Shown piece by piece: positions 37,471-48,480 of a stretch of DNA of 64,000 nucleotides. The notes under the pieces were generated by a model. The model saw only the letters and a list, made by a program, of their open reading frames with translations. It did no database searches and was not told the origin of the DNA. Each line of letters opens with the position of its first letter. The first letter of the stretch is position 1. A program made the translations under genes and the position numbers. The stretch comes from Otatea glauca (Eukaryota > Streptophyta > Magnoliopsida > Poales > Poaceae): NCBI GenBank assembly GCA_036346275.1, contig CM070711.1, positions 53,445,435-53,509,434 on the forward strand, read 5' to 3'.

Positions 37471-39808
37471 AATTATATAAATATAATAAACAACAATAAC
37501 TCCTATAAAAATTTGAAGTGAAATGTAAAAATTTAAAAAGAGGATAAATGCCACCGAATAACTAAATAAAGAGACATATAAAAATAGCAACAACCATAAT
37601 AATTAAAAATAGAATTAATGCCTCTACTAATACGAAATCATAACCCAAAATTTTAATAAGCCACGTAGATTAAAATACGCCAAATTAAAATATGGCAAGC
37701 TAAAATACCACAAAATTAAAATGTGTCAAATTAAAATGCGACCAAATAATAGATTCTTAATTAAGTTAAGCCATATATCTGTATAAATTTCTATCAGATC
37801 AGGAAAGGGTTGGACACTATAAAAACACCATAAATTGCTATTAATCTAAACTGTAATATTTTAAAATTTTAAGAGTCAAATTAAATCCAGTAGAAGATCA
37901 TCTTCTACAACCGTGTGAGGATGCATATTATCACTCTATTCCAGAAAAGTTTCCCCTTGACCATATTTGAGAACTTGTTTTCAAATGATTTCAGATTTAT
38001 ATATGATATCATCAATGTATGGGAAAATATCTTTTAACATAAAACCTCAAATTGGAGGTGGTTGGAAAGGTGGGTATGGTAATGACTGCTACGGTAGTGA
38101 TTGGTTATGGCTATGTAGAATGGAAGTTGGTGCTGAGGTAGTGTTTAAATTATTGATATGTATGATGGGTAGAGGGCACCGATGAAGAGGATTTTCATGC
38201 CAGTGGGGCCCTCTATATAGGCTATAACATAAGATCGAACAACTACACTAGGGCAATGAGCCGTAATTACAGTACCAACCATAGTGTGTGAAATCGGTCA
38301 GTAAAAGTTGTCCTATGAAGGTATTATGATCTCCACACTAGGTAAGAGTAGATAATTAGAAAGTGTGAAGCTGAAAAAATGATGAAAAAGGCCCAGTGAG
38401 GGACTCAAAATCAACGGTAGTTGATTCAGGCGCTATATTTAAAGTCTAAGGTGGAGTATCTCCAATGTCAGGCAGAAGTACAACTAGCATGCTGCGAGTG
38501 GGTGGAGAACGTTGGTGAAGAACACCATGCCTCATCCGTATGCCAGGGTTAGAGATATAATACTGGATTAGTGATAAATATTCTAGGGCCTCACAGGATG
38601 GGGTCACTATGGGCAAAGTGTTACAAACCTGCGCAAGGTCAAATCATAAATTCATGCCTGTCTCTCGGATTAGAGGCTATGAAAGCTAAGTCTGTCTCAT
38701 ATACAAGTGCTAGTAGCTATTTTCATAATTAAAATACACAACCCTTAAAGAAAACCCAAAACCTAATTTTCGTAAAATTGGAGTTTGAGGGGAGGTGAAC
38801 ATTGGATGGATATGAGAGGAATTCATTTATTTCATTTGCTATTAATACTTACTGAATACTTCTGTACTTACTCTTGCTAAATCCCCCTTTGCTTAGAGTA
38901 TTGCTCTGGTGGTCAAGTGTCTGGTTGGGATACGGATCCCAATGGACTCGTCTGCGAGGCATGGAGTGAGGGGTACCCTCAAGATTAGAATTACGAGGAT
39001 GCGAGCTATCAGGAGGGCTAGATTGTTGGGTAGACTGTACATCGGTTTCGTAAGTCTTTAGGGTAATTAGTACTTTTGTATTATATTTTATTGTACTTGG
39101 ATCGTATGTATAATTAATATATTGGACTTGTAGCCCTACGTAGCAATGGATTGTAATAAGTTTCTATTTCAGTCTCTAACTATTATTCTGCTGCAATAGT
39201 CTGAACACGGCATACTAACTAATAAAATGTCGGGTGCTCTCGATATTTTGTTAGCCAGTATGTCGAGATTCGCATAATTAACTCAAGGTTAATGGCGAGG
39301 TTACTGTCATTACCCGAGGCTAATTATGCGGGTCACCACATTTTGGCTCTTAAAGCTCTGCTACACCAAAACCGGTTTCAAACCATAAAACAATCCAAGA
39401 TTCAAACAACAGCCCCAAATAAAGTAAAACCTTACACACACTAAGGTCAAGGCCTCAAGAAGCTATTCAAATAGAGTTTGTCCAAGAGCTTTCTAAAGTT
39501 GTGACCTTTTCTCACTTGAGCACAAGATGCATCAAAACCGAGAAACAATGATTGAGAGGATGGTTTCCCATACTTTCTAGCATCCTAAAATCACAACAAG
39601 AACCAATCCAAATCAAGATTTCAACAATTGTGCAATGAGGAGAAAGACTTGGATGAATTTTGGATATCTATTGATACATGGAGATGATGTTTATAACCAC
39701 TCCTTAGTCACACACACAAGCCTAAATATGATTAAAAAAACTCACACACAAGAACCACACCCTATCTCTCAGAAGTTCTCTCTAAGAACCCTAACTCTCC
39801 TTTACTTA

Positions 39809-39996
39809 GGGTGTGTTTGGTAGGGCTCCAGCTCCACCAGATCTGTGGAGCTGGAGCTGTGAGTACATTAAGAGTGTTTAGATGGATCATCATTTTAAAT
39901 TTTAGACTAAAAATATAAACTTAATTCACTTTATTTTAGCTTACAAGTTTCAGATCTCAGGCGAAGTTAGGATCTGGAGCTATACCAAACAGGCCC
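39809..39996. mobile_element. Tourist-type MITE (PIF/Harbinger)
   Basis: A 188-bp element with ends GGGTGTGTTTGGTAGGGCTC and GGAGCTATACCAAACAGGCC(C), flanked by TTA on both sides (39806-39808, 39997-39999). The unoccupied sister LTR at 15043-15050 reads CTACTTGGCTTC, confirming precise insertion into TTA/TTG. Confidence 0.88.
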
Positions 39997-40650
39997 TTAG
40001 CTTCACAAGGCTTAATCTCTAAGCCAATTCTACGTCTCCTTTTATGATGGGCTATTGGAGCCAACTCGCTTCTTCACAATCCTTGTACTTTTTGTTCTTC
40101 CCGCTTGAGCCACATAGCCCCACCTGGACATACCCAACCATTAGAACCTGGGCACTTCCTCCTAGTCCCGATCAATTGACACTGACCACTAACATTCTTC
40201 AAGCCACATGCACATCCAAAGACCAGATTACCATCTTGAGCACAAGTTTAGTGCACTTGACTCACGTTAGTCAAAACATACATCATGCAACACATTATAA
40301 CCCAAGCTTGAGCCATGTAGCCTCACACAGACTTACCCGACCGCACGGATCTCAGCTCTCTTGCCTAGTCTCAGCCAATTGTCATTAATCGCTAACGTTC
40401 TCCAAACCTAGCCGAACACCACAAACCAACATGTCTCACACGCTTTGTGAAACAACCATTGGTTTAGCTGCATCCCTCGTGCCGATCATACCGTGATCAG
40501 TCAGACCGCTAGCAAGTGGCCAGTCTGACCACTAATAAACACTCCCAAACAAACTCAAACTCAATCAAGGTAACAGGACAACATTGTGACATCAAACCTA
40601 ATGTTGATCACACCGCCTAACTCAACTCTGGCCCAACCGTCAACCAAAGG

Positions 40651-41023
40651 GCGTTTAGAAGATCGGGTGGTTACAGAGATGAATAAGGTTGGTCCTGACT
40701 CCTGAGGACGTTACTTTGGTGTGAGACGCTCTTCAGAGTTTCTTCTTTTTTTAATATTTGTACTGAAACCTGAATTGAACAGCGGACGGTGCAAATCCAC
40801 TAGATCTAGTGACCTCACGGCTGTCTGTACGTATCTGAGGCATATGCATGTCCTTGTGGTGGTGGGCATTACCATGACAAAGTAGACAGCGGACGCTGCG
40901 CCCCTCCATGCCATGCTCTTTTGAATAGTATTGGCTGCCTGTGACTGCCGGTACCATGTACCACCGTCTCTGAAGTTGCAGGATGGTTTGGTCTCGGCAT
41001 GCATTGCATTGTTATGTTTTGAC
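40651..41023. other. Spacer between two Copia-type elements
   Basis: No gene seen. The antisense open frame at 40711-41004 lacks recognisable domains and is probably chance. Confidence 0.4.
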
Positions 41024-41327
41024 TGTTGCTTGTAATCCTGACTTGGTCAAGTTAGTTTCAGTTTAGTTTATTGATTTTGCCGGATAGGAATAGTTAGTTT
41101 CAGTTTAGTTTATTGATTTTGCCGGATAGGAATAGTAACTTGCTGTTACAGACTTAATTGGCTTAGATACATTTTGTTTTGATTTGGTAGTTGTGATATA
41201 TAGTTATCTGTAATCTATAGATTATATAAGAGAAGATGAAAAATAGAAAAGCTACGCAGTTTTAGCAGCACAAAGCTCTTGTCGATCTTTGCTCTATTCC
41301 TGTTTTTGTTCTGAAGTTCAGAGTACA
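41024..41327 (+). repeat. 5' LTR with internal 42-bp tandem duplication
   Basis: Begins TGTTGCTTGTAATCC and ends GAGTACA. A perfect 42-bp tandem duplication occupies 41052-41093 and 41094-41135; it is absent from the 3' LTR and explains most of the length difference (304 vs 253 bp). A TATA-like ATTATATAAG lies at ~41222. Confidence 0.88.
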
Positions 41328-41355
41328 GAAAAGGGGAGTCTCAGCCAATTGTCAT

Positions 41356-41370
41356 TAAGGTATCAAAGCT
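41356..41370 (+). other. Primer-binding-like site
   Basis: AAGGTATCAAAGC followed by TTGGTGCC resembles the initiator-Met tRNA primer site with two or three changes. It lies ~29 bp after the LTR end, further than usual because of an intervening 22-bp word. Confidence 0.5.
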
Positions 41371-41399
41371 TGGTGCCTACCCAAAATAGCCGAGGTATA

Positions 41400-44300
41400 T
41401 TACATCCCTAGCCTTTGTAGCAATATATTTAGTCACAGTCAGATCACTGAGGCTGGTTGCAAGGTGGTTCTCGATGGAGATTCATTGTGGATACATGATC
41501 GGGAAGGCAAACTTCTCATAAGAGTTCAGCATTCAGACAATCGTTTGTATAAGGTGTTGTTACATATTGCCATACCTATATGTCTCTCAGTCAGCATAGA
41601 TGAGCTAGCATGGCTGTGGCATGGACGGCTTGGTCATTTTGACTTCCAGGCAATGAGGGACATGGTGGCCAAAGACATGGTACGGGGAGTGCCCAAAACT
41701 GAGCACCTTACACAGATGTGCGAGGGCTGCATCATTGCCAAACAATGCCGACTGCCATTCCCATTACAAGTACTATATCGAGCAAAAGTGCCACTTGGAC
41801 TTGTACATGCAGACCTTTGTGGTCCTATCACACCACAACCTGCTGCTAGCAATCGGTATTTCTTTCTTTTGGTTGATGATTGTAGCCGGTTTATGTGGGT
41901 GTACATCCTTAAGTCCAAAGATCAGGCCTTTGCTGCATTCAAGAAGTTCAAGGCATAGGCTGAAAATGAGAGCAATCACAAATTGAAGATACTGAGAACA
42001 GACCGAGGAGGAGAGTTTATTTCTCATCAATTTGCAGAATTTTTCATAGAAGAAGGTGTACAGCGGCATCTCACTACACCATATACGCCGCAGCAAAACA
42101 GGGTAGTGGAACGCCACAATCGGTCAGTACTTGTCTTTACTAGAAGTCTGCTCAAAACCATGGCTGTGCCTGCAGAGATGTGGGGCGAAGCCGTTAGACA
42201 TGCAGTATACCTTCTGAATCGAGTGCCAACCAAAGCTGTGAAAGGTGCCACTCCATATGAAGTTTGGAAGAGAAGGAAACCGAATCTTGAGCATCTCAGG
42301 ATATTTGGTTGCACTGTATTTGTTAAGGTGCCGACAGTGCATACAAGAAAATTGGATGACAGGAGCATGAAGATTATCTATTTGGGAGCGGAAGAAGGAA
42401 GCAAGGCACATCGGCTCTTTGATCCAGAAGCTAAAAGGATTTGTGTTAGCAGTGATGTCATGTTCGATGAGAAAAGGAAGTGGAGTTGGGACCAGTTGGA
42501 CAGTGACAACCTGGTATGGGCTGATTTCACTGTTCATGGTTCGACAATGAAGGGAGAAATAGACTTGGTGCAAGACACTGCTACGGGAAGCGTAGCAGAT
42601 CTGCCACAGAATGACTATTGCCCAGGGGCGCCTGACGAAGAAAACTCTCTAGTGCAACCTTCTATGCCACCGGCTCCAGGGGGAGAGGCGGCGCCGTCAT
42701 CACCTTCCACCCCAACCGATGCATGTCCTGATTTGTCACCTGCGCTAGCTTCAAACCCTATTGGTCTGACCTCACCGAGTTCGTCCACTTCTGGAGCAAC
42801 TCCACTGAAATTCAGATCATTGGCAGAAGTGTATGAAGAAACTGAAGGTACTCGTTCCTTTGCAGAATTGTATATGACTACTTTAGATGAGTCGGCAAAT
42901 TACCTTGAAGTAGTAGGCGACAGGAAATGGGAAAAAGCAATGCAGCGGGAATTTCTCAATCGAGAAGAATGAGACTTGGACTCTGACAGAACTCCCAGAA
43001 GGATCCAAGCCGATTGGTCTCAAATGGGTGTTTAAATTGAAGAAAAATGCAGTCGGGGGGGTTGTTAAGCATAAAGCAAGGTTAGTTGCCAAAGGTTATG
43101 TACAACAAAATGGAGTGGATTTTGACGAAGTTTTTGCTCCAATTGCTAGAATGGAGATAGTGAGGCTACTGCTAGCACTGTCAGCTCAAGAGGGGTGCTA
43201 AGTTCACCATCTTAATGTCAAGTCAGCATTTTTGAATGGGGAATTACAAGAAGAGGTGTATCCCAGCCAGAGGGTTTCACTGTTGCTGGGAAGGAACATT
43301 TGGTCAACAAGTTGTTCAAAGCTCTATATGGCTTGAGGCAAGCACCTAGAGCTTGGAATACTAGGTTGGACCGAACACTGAAGGAGCTCGGATTTCAGAA
43401 ATGCCCTCAAGAGCAGGCTGTATACAAGCACTGCACTGAGAATGGTCTACTACTTGTTGGTGTTTATGTGGATGACTTGATTGTTACAGGAGCAAATGAG
43501 AAAGAAATTCAGTTGTTTAAAGGGCAAATGAAGAAAGAATTTGAAATGAGTGATTTGGGTACTCTTTCTTACTATCTTGGAATAGAGGTGCAACAAAGCA
43601 ACAATGGAATTACCTTGAAGCAATCTGGGTATGCCAAGAAAATTCTACAGCAAGCGGGCATGTGGGAGTGCAACTTGTCAAAGTATCTAATGGAGCCAAA
43701 GCTACACTTGTCAAAGGATGAAGAAGGTACACCTGTGACCCCTACAGATTATCGGCACTTAATTGGTTGCTTATGGTATTTGATTCACATAAGGCCAGAC
43801 TTGAGCTATGCTGTTAGGATGGTCAACAAATACATGGAGGTGCCGAAGCAAAGCCATTTGTTGGCAGTGAAACAAATACTGAGGTATGTCAAGGGAACAA
43901 TTGACTTTGGCATTGTTTATAGTAGAGGCGGAGATGGTGAATTGATTGGCTACAATGATAGCAATCTTGCCGGTGATCTTGATGATCGGAGAAGTACCAC
44001 TGGGATGGTATTTTACTTCTCAGGAGTGCCTGTCACATGTTGTTCCCAAAAGCATAAAACAATTGCATTGTCATCTTGTGAAGCAGAATTCATGGCTGCT
44101 ACAGATGTAGCGTGTCAAGCAGTGTGGTTGAGAGTTTGCTCAGCAATCTGACAGGATGTGCACCAAAGGGAGTGCTACTGTGAGTTGACAACAAATCTGC
44201 TATCGCACTCATGAAGAACCCAGTTTTTCACGGGAGAAGTAAGCACATTGATACAAAGTAACACCTCATTCGGGAATGTGTGGACAATGGCTTGGTTTCA

Positions 44301-44411
44301 GTTGAACATATTAGCAGTGAAGAGCAATGCGCAGACATACTGACTAAAGCACTGGCTAGGGTAAAATTTGCTGAGATGCGAGACTTGCTAGGCGTCAAGA
44401 ATATCACGTAG
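41400..44411 (+). pseudogene. Decayed Copia pol (integrase, reverse transcriptase, RNase H)
   Basis: Order: pre-integrase HHCC region (H..H, C..C near 41620-41745), integrase core (DLCGPI...D, then TDRGGEF and the conserved E near 42110), reverse transcriptase with YVDD at 43465-43476, and RNase H with SSCEAEF near 44075 and DNKS/ADILTKAL beyond. It is broken by an in-frame TAG (41956-41958), a frame change near 42950, TAA at 43199-43201, a frame change near 43260, another near 44128, TGA at 44181-44183 and TAA at 44259-44261. Order IN-RT-RH identifies Copia. A protein is not possible. Confidence 0.92.
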
Positions 44412-44434
44412 TAAGTCAGGATTAAGGGGGAGTG

Positions 44435-44687
44435 TGTTGCTTGTAATCCTGACTTGGTCAGGTTAGTTTCAATTTAGTTTTATTGATTTTGCTAGATAGG
44501 AACAGTACCTTGATGTTACAGACTTAGTAGTCTTAGATATATTTTGTTTTGATTTGGTAGTTGTGATCTATAGTTATCTGTAATCTATAGCTTATATAAG
44601 AGAAGATAAAAAAACAAAAAAGCTACGACAGCACAAAGCTCTTGTCAATCTTTGTTCTGTTCCTGTCATTCTGAAGTTCAGAGTACA
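44435..44687 (+). repeat. 3' LTR of the Copia element
   Basis: Begins TGTTGCTTGTAATCC, directly after the polypurine tract and GTG, and ends GAGTACA. It aligns with the 5' LTR except for that copy's 42-bp duplication, a short gap and scattered substitutions. Confidence 0.88.
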
Positions 44688-45952
44688 GAAAAGGGGGCTT
44701 AATCCAGGCTGATTCCAACATCGACGGACATTATTGTACACCTGGGACCGCCATGGCGTAGGTGTTGTCTCATCACTCATCGCATAAAAGGCTACAGTGT
44801 ATGGGTTAGCAACAAAGCGACGCATAAGCTGCCACAGACTTCACTGGGATCGATGGATCTAGCTAGAAGTAATTTGCAAGCTGGTACGCATACTGGTATA
44901 CGTCTACCGTCTACGTACGGCCAGCTCATACCGATGATACCCAAAGTCGCCGTCATGTGGCAAATACACGTCCTGCGACACTTTCGTGATACAGATAGGC
45001 TATTGTTTTTTCTTTTGAAGGATAAGTACCCCTTATTTATATTAAGAGAACAAACATTACAAAGTATCCAATATTACAAAGAGATCCTGAACATAAACAA
45101 AAATTACACAAAGATCCTTCAGGACTAATTGTACTGATCCTAGCTCCTGTGGTGTTCATCGCTTGAGAAGTGGTAAAGGTGATTTCGCCGGGGATAATCT
45201 TGACGGCCGGCTTTAACCTGACGAGAATCGTGTCGGAGATAAAGTTGACGGCCGGAGACACCTAAGGAAGATATAGGTAGGAGGCATAGCTTGGATGGAG
45301 ACCGCCATGGACAAGAAGCGTAGCTCGGAGAGAAACTGCCGACTGCCGTGCACCTGTCCGGTGAGGGCCCCTTCTACAAGACAAGCCTGAGAGTGAGGTA
45401 ACTGTAACTGGCATTACGCCAGAATTTGATGCAAAAGGCCTTGTATTGGCCAGATCTCGATTGGGATTTGATGGTATTTGCTTGGGATTGCAAGGTTTAA
45501 TGCGAAGATCAGGGGATAAAAAAAGAGTGGGGAGAGGAGCACAACTGCTAGAAAGAGGCGACAAGTCGGAAGATATGGCGATACACGCCAAGGCTATAGA
45601 GGGAACAACAGAGAAAAATATTTGGAGAATTTGGCACGAGCAAGCCGAAGCTTCAAATGATCATATATTTTGAACCGAACATCCAATTCACGATCCGCTT
45701 GAACCACCATATTTCTTGCGACGAGATCTTTAAAACTAGACTGCATTTGCATATATTTTAACTAAGTAATGAATATTATATAGCATATGTTCCGTACATT
45801 ATTTTCTAAATGTTCCAGTAGTTCATGAACAATGTTTTTGTGTGTATATTTTGAGTTGGGAGAATAAAGTGGGTGTTGGAAGTTTCGGTAGGGAAAATTA
45901 AATGCTCCACACATTTGGTTTTGATGTTTCAATAGTTTGTTGACAATGTTGT
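44688..45952. other. Intergenic DNA with a possible LINE 3' remnant
   Basis: No gene supported. On the minus strand 45120-45000 reads like a LINE or retroposed 3' end (TTTGTAATGTTTGTTCTCTTAATATAAATAAGGGG, then an A-rich end); this is a guess. 45130-45670 is GC-richer with open frames on both strands but no domain. 45800-45947 contains units of the degenerate repeat described at 48275. Confidence 0.35.
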
Positions 45953-46178
45953 TGTTAGGGATAGATGCACGACAAAATAACTGGAGATAGATTTAATGTG
46001 GAAAAATCCTTGCGGGAAAAAACCACGGGAAACAATCCACTATAATGCTTCAAAATTATAAGTACATGGGGCTGACTTAAATAGCCAAAGAATCCTAGTT
46101 GTAGAAGATTTGACTCCTAACAAACTATGGATAGAACCAATAGATATGGCAGTTAGAGATATTGAGTTATCTCCAACA
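45953..46178 (-). repeat. 3' LTR of the non-autonomous element
   Basis: 226 bp, TGTTAGGGATAG to ATCTCCAACA; closely similar to 48050-48274. The polypurine tract on the minus strand (46192-46179) abuts it. Confidence 0.9.
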
Positions 46179-47499
46179 AACCTCCCCTTAACTCAAAATC
46201 TATAACAACGTTGTTTCCGAAAAACCCAGAAGGTAATTAAGCACGAAGAATACAAGTGCGTTAAAAGTCCAAAGGACTACTGAACGAGGAAGACTGGAAC
46301 AGTCAAGCCAAACATTTGTAGTGCGAAAAACCTCAATGAGTATGAAAGACTAGAACAGTCTTATCCAAATGCTTCTGATGAAGCGAGATTGAACAAACCA
46401 CCAGTAGGTCAAGAGAAAGACTAGAACAGTCAATCCAACACGGCTATAACAAAGTAGACGAAGAATCTGAGTCTTCAATGATTCATAACCCCAGTAAAGT
46501 CTGAGTCTGTGCAATTGACCTCCTGAAACAAACGCTCAATCATCAAATGGTATAAACCAAGACATCACCTGAGGTGCTGGGTAGATAGCGAAGAACACAT
46601 AACATGGACTTTTGGTATGCTCCACATAGAACATAAAATTCAACAAACTACCTACTGAAAATTCATAATATGGTTGAAACTGCTCATGTAAAAATGCCAA
46701 GATGAAGAAAAACTGTCGTGCTGACAATGGAGTATAAATTGCAGTAGACCCCAAATATTGAGCAAAGACAACAAAACGACGTTGTAGTATCCACACAGAA
46801 GAAACTCCTTCTTACACTTTAATACTTCATCTGAAATTGATATTGGAGCAAAACTTTCACTAGAAAAACTCCGAAGAGTATAATGCTACCATCAGGGTGT
46901 CATCAAATTCCAAATAAACGTTGCCAAAACTTTCATGATGGACAACGTATCAAACGATGAATAAAACACCAAGATAATGGTGATGAAACAGCAAATTCCA
47001 ATTAACGGTGATGAAACACCAAAATCAGTTGTCTCCTCAACTGATATTTTTTTCCAAAGCTGACGATGAAACGTCGAAGAAAATTTCAAGAATCCGCCAA
47101 TGATAAATCCTGCCTGAATTGCGATGAAATCCGCCAAGAATATGCATAAAAGCATTAATTGCAATGAATGAAATCCGCCAATAATATGAGCACAAAATAA
47201 TAGACATAATATCTTGAATTGTGCATGAAATCCTGCCGATAATAGGCATGAAAACCTAGCCAAAACAGAGTTGAAGTGCTCTAAAGCCGAAAACGTTGAA
47301 GCCAAAATAACCAAAAGCCGAAGCTGCTTCATGAAGCCGGAACCAACAGACCAAAAACCAAAAAGAGAAGCTGAAAAAAGCTAGAGCCTGATGGAACCCA
47401 AATTTGGATTAAATTCACTTTTGGGATTTCTTTCAATTCCAATCGGATCTGGTATTCTGGTGCTTGTCTCCATTGCTTGGGGTCTCGGTTGACTTCGGT

Positions 47500-48036
47500 T
47501 GACAGCGACTCTCGGTGATGGTCTCGGGGATGACCAGGAGGCGAGTGGGTAGCGACAATTGCAGAGGCCGGGGCGCCAGTGATGCGGAGGGCCGAGGCGG
47601 AGCCGACCTGGGTCACGAGCCGACGCGAGTGGCCGGAGGGGCAGATGGGCTGGCTGGAGCCGATGCGTCGCGCCTGGAGTGGCGTGCGGCTATGGAGGAG
47701 ACACGACGGTCGGTGTGGATTCGACCGAGGAAGACAGCAAGCGACGTTGCGGCGGACCGAGCGGGCCAGCATGAAGTCCGATGCTGGCAAGGTTGGTGGA
47801 AGCCGAGGCGAGGCGACAGATCGGAGCGGCCGGGCAGGCGGCCTCGTCGCGCTGGGCAAGGCCAACCGAGGCAGCTCGGAGGTGGACCGAGCGGCGTGGA
47901 TGGTGGCGAGCAGCCGCAACGGGTTGCCGTGGAGGAGGCGGCGCCCGGATGGTGGCCGCACGGAAAAAGCTTATCGCGCAATGAAGGCCGGCGGCGATGT
48001 AGATCGGGAACAGCCGTGCGGATTGATGAAGCCTAG
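47500..48036 (-). other. GC-rich internal block with long open frames, possible captured sequence
   Basis: Base composition jumps from AT-rich to strongly GC-rich. A minus-strand open frame of 210 codons (47961-47329) runs through it, and open frames also exist in other frames and on the plus strand, which makes a real protein doubtful. No similarity to gag or pol that I can see. It lies just after the PBS, where gag would start. Either a captured host fragment or non-coding leader. Confidence 0.35.
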
Positions 48037-48049
48037 CTCTGATACCACT

Positions 48050-48274
48050 TGTTAGGGTTAGATGCACGTCATAATAACTGGAGACAGATTTAACGTGAAA
48101 AAACCTTTGCGGAAAAAAATCACGGGAAACAATCCACTATAATGCTTCAAGATTATAAGTACAGGGGACTGGCTTATATAGCCAAAGAATCCTAGTTGTA
48201 GAAGATTTGACTCCTAACAAACTATGAATAGAACCAATAGATATGGAGTTAGAGATATTGAGTTATCTCCAACA
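48050..48274 (-). repeat. 5' LTR of the non-autonomous element
   Basis: 225 bp, TGTTAGGGTTAG to ATCTCCAACA. The PBS (minus-strand AGTGGTATCAGAG, complementary to initiator-Met tRNA) begins one base outside it at ~48049-48037. Confidence 0.9.
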
Positions 48275-48480
48275 GTTGTAGACACGGTTCCTAAGTTATA
48301 AGAGTGACTAGCCTAATATTCCACATGTTTGGTTTCAATGTTCCAAGGGTTCATTGATGATTTTCCATACACTAAGTTCTAAGGGGGAATGGCCAAAGTT
48401 CCACACATTTGGTTTTATTGTTCCAACAATTCGTCGACGATGTTCCAAAAATTTATCGACGATGTTTAGAAGAAATAAAA
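48275..48480. repeat. Degenerate tandem repeat interrupted by the LTR element
   Basis: Units containing TTCCACACATTTGGTTTTNATGTTCCAA followed by AGTTCATCGACGATGTT recur at ~45815-45850, 45907-45950, 48340-48380, 48408-48450 and, in part, 48450-48475. The LTR element lies in the middle of this old array. Confidence 0.6.

Larger units (their letters stand above)
32490..39340. mobile_element. Solo-LTR-like insertion, itself split by another solo LTR
   Basis: Ends are TGAAACAAACC and GGTCACCACA, with flanking TTTTG on both sides (32485-32489, 39341-39345). The sister LTR at ~14550 shows the empty site ACATTTTGGTTCTTAAAGC. Without the inner insertion it is ~3.45 kb with no gag or pol, so a large solo LTR is the best reading. 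TGTGGTGACCCGCATAATTA at the right end (minus strand) suggests minus orientation. An 8-bp duplication ACATTTTG is the alternative reading of the junction. Confidence 0.65.
14125..40650 (-). mobile_element. Large minus-oriented Copia-type element, gag-only, heavily nested
   Basis: Two related ~2-kb LTRs (left 14125-16199; right 32086-40650, broken by insertions) enclose an internal region. A tRNA-iMet-type primer-binding site lies next to the right LTR (32071-32084) and a polypurine tract next to the left LTR (16200-16214), so the element is transcribed on the minus strand. Removing the nested insertions leaves about 5 kb of internal sequence. That contains gag remnants with zinc knuckles, but I can find no protease, integrase, reverse transcriptase or RNase H. 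The outer end of the right LTR fades out near 40650, so the target-site duplication cannot be checked. Confidence 0.8.
32086..40650 (-). repeat. 5' LTR of the large element, interrupted
   Basis: Starts TGTAGAACC. It is split by the insertion 32490-39340 and by a Tourist MITE (39809-39996). Removing both gives a sequence collinear with 14125-16199. The outer end decays near 40650; a little similarity may continue to ~40710. Confidence 0.75.
41024..44687 (+). mobile_element. Copia LTR retrotransposon, 5'-deleted internal region
   Basis: Two LTRs (41024-41327 and 44435-44687), a PBS-like site, a polypurine tract (AAGGGGGAG at ~44424-44432) and decayed pol between them. Gag and protease are missing: sequence jumps from the PBS region almost straight to the pre-integrase region. 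No 5-bp target-site duplication is visible (TTGAC on the left, GAAAA on the right). Confidence 0.9.
45953..48274 (-). mobile_element. Non-autonomous LTR retrotransposon without gag or pol
   Basis: LTRs at 45953-46178 and 48050-48274 (TGTTAGGG...CTCCAACA) with a perfect 5-bp duplication GTTGT (45948-45952, 48275-48279). On the minus strand a PBS AGTGGTATCAGAG sits against the right LTR and a polypurine tract AAGGGGAGG against the left LTR, so transcription is minus. The 1.87-kb interior has no retroviral domain. It contains short repeats such as GACTAGAACAGTC and GATGAAATCCGCCA and a GC-rich block (47500-48036). Confidence 0.9.

Noticed and set aside
41019..44692. Target-site duplication for the plus-strand Copia element
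   Set aside because: TTGAC on the left and GAAAA on the right do not match, and shifting the LTR end by a few bases did not help.
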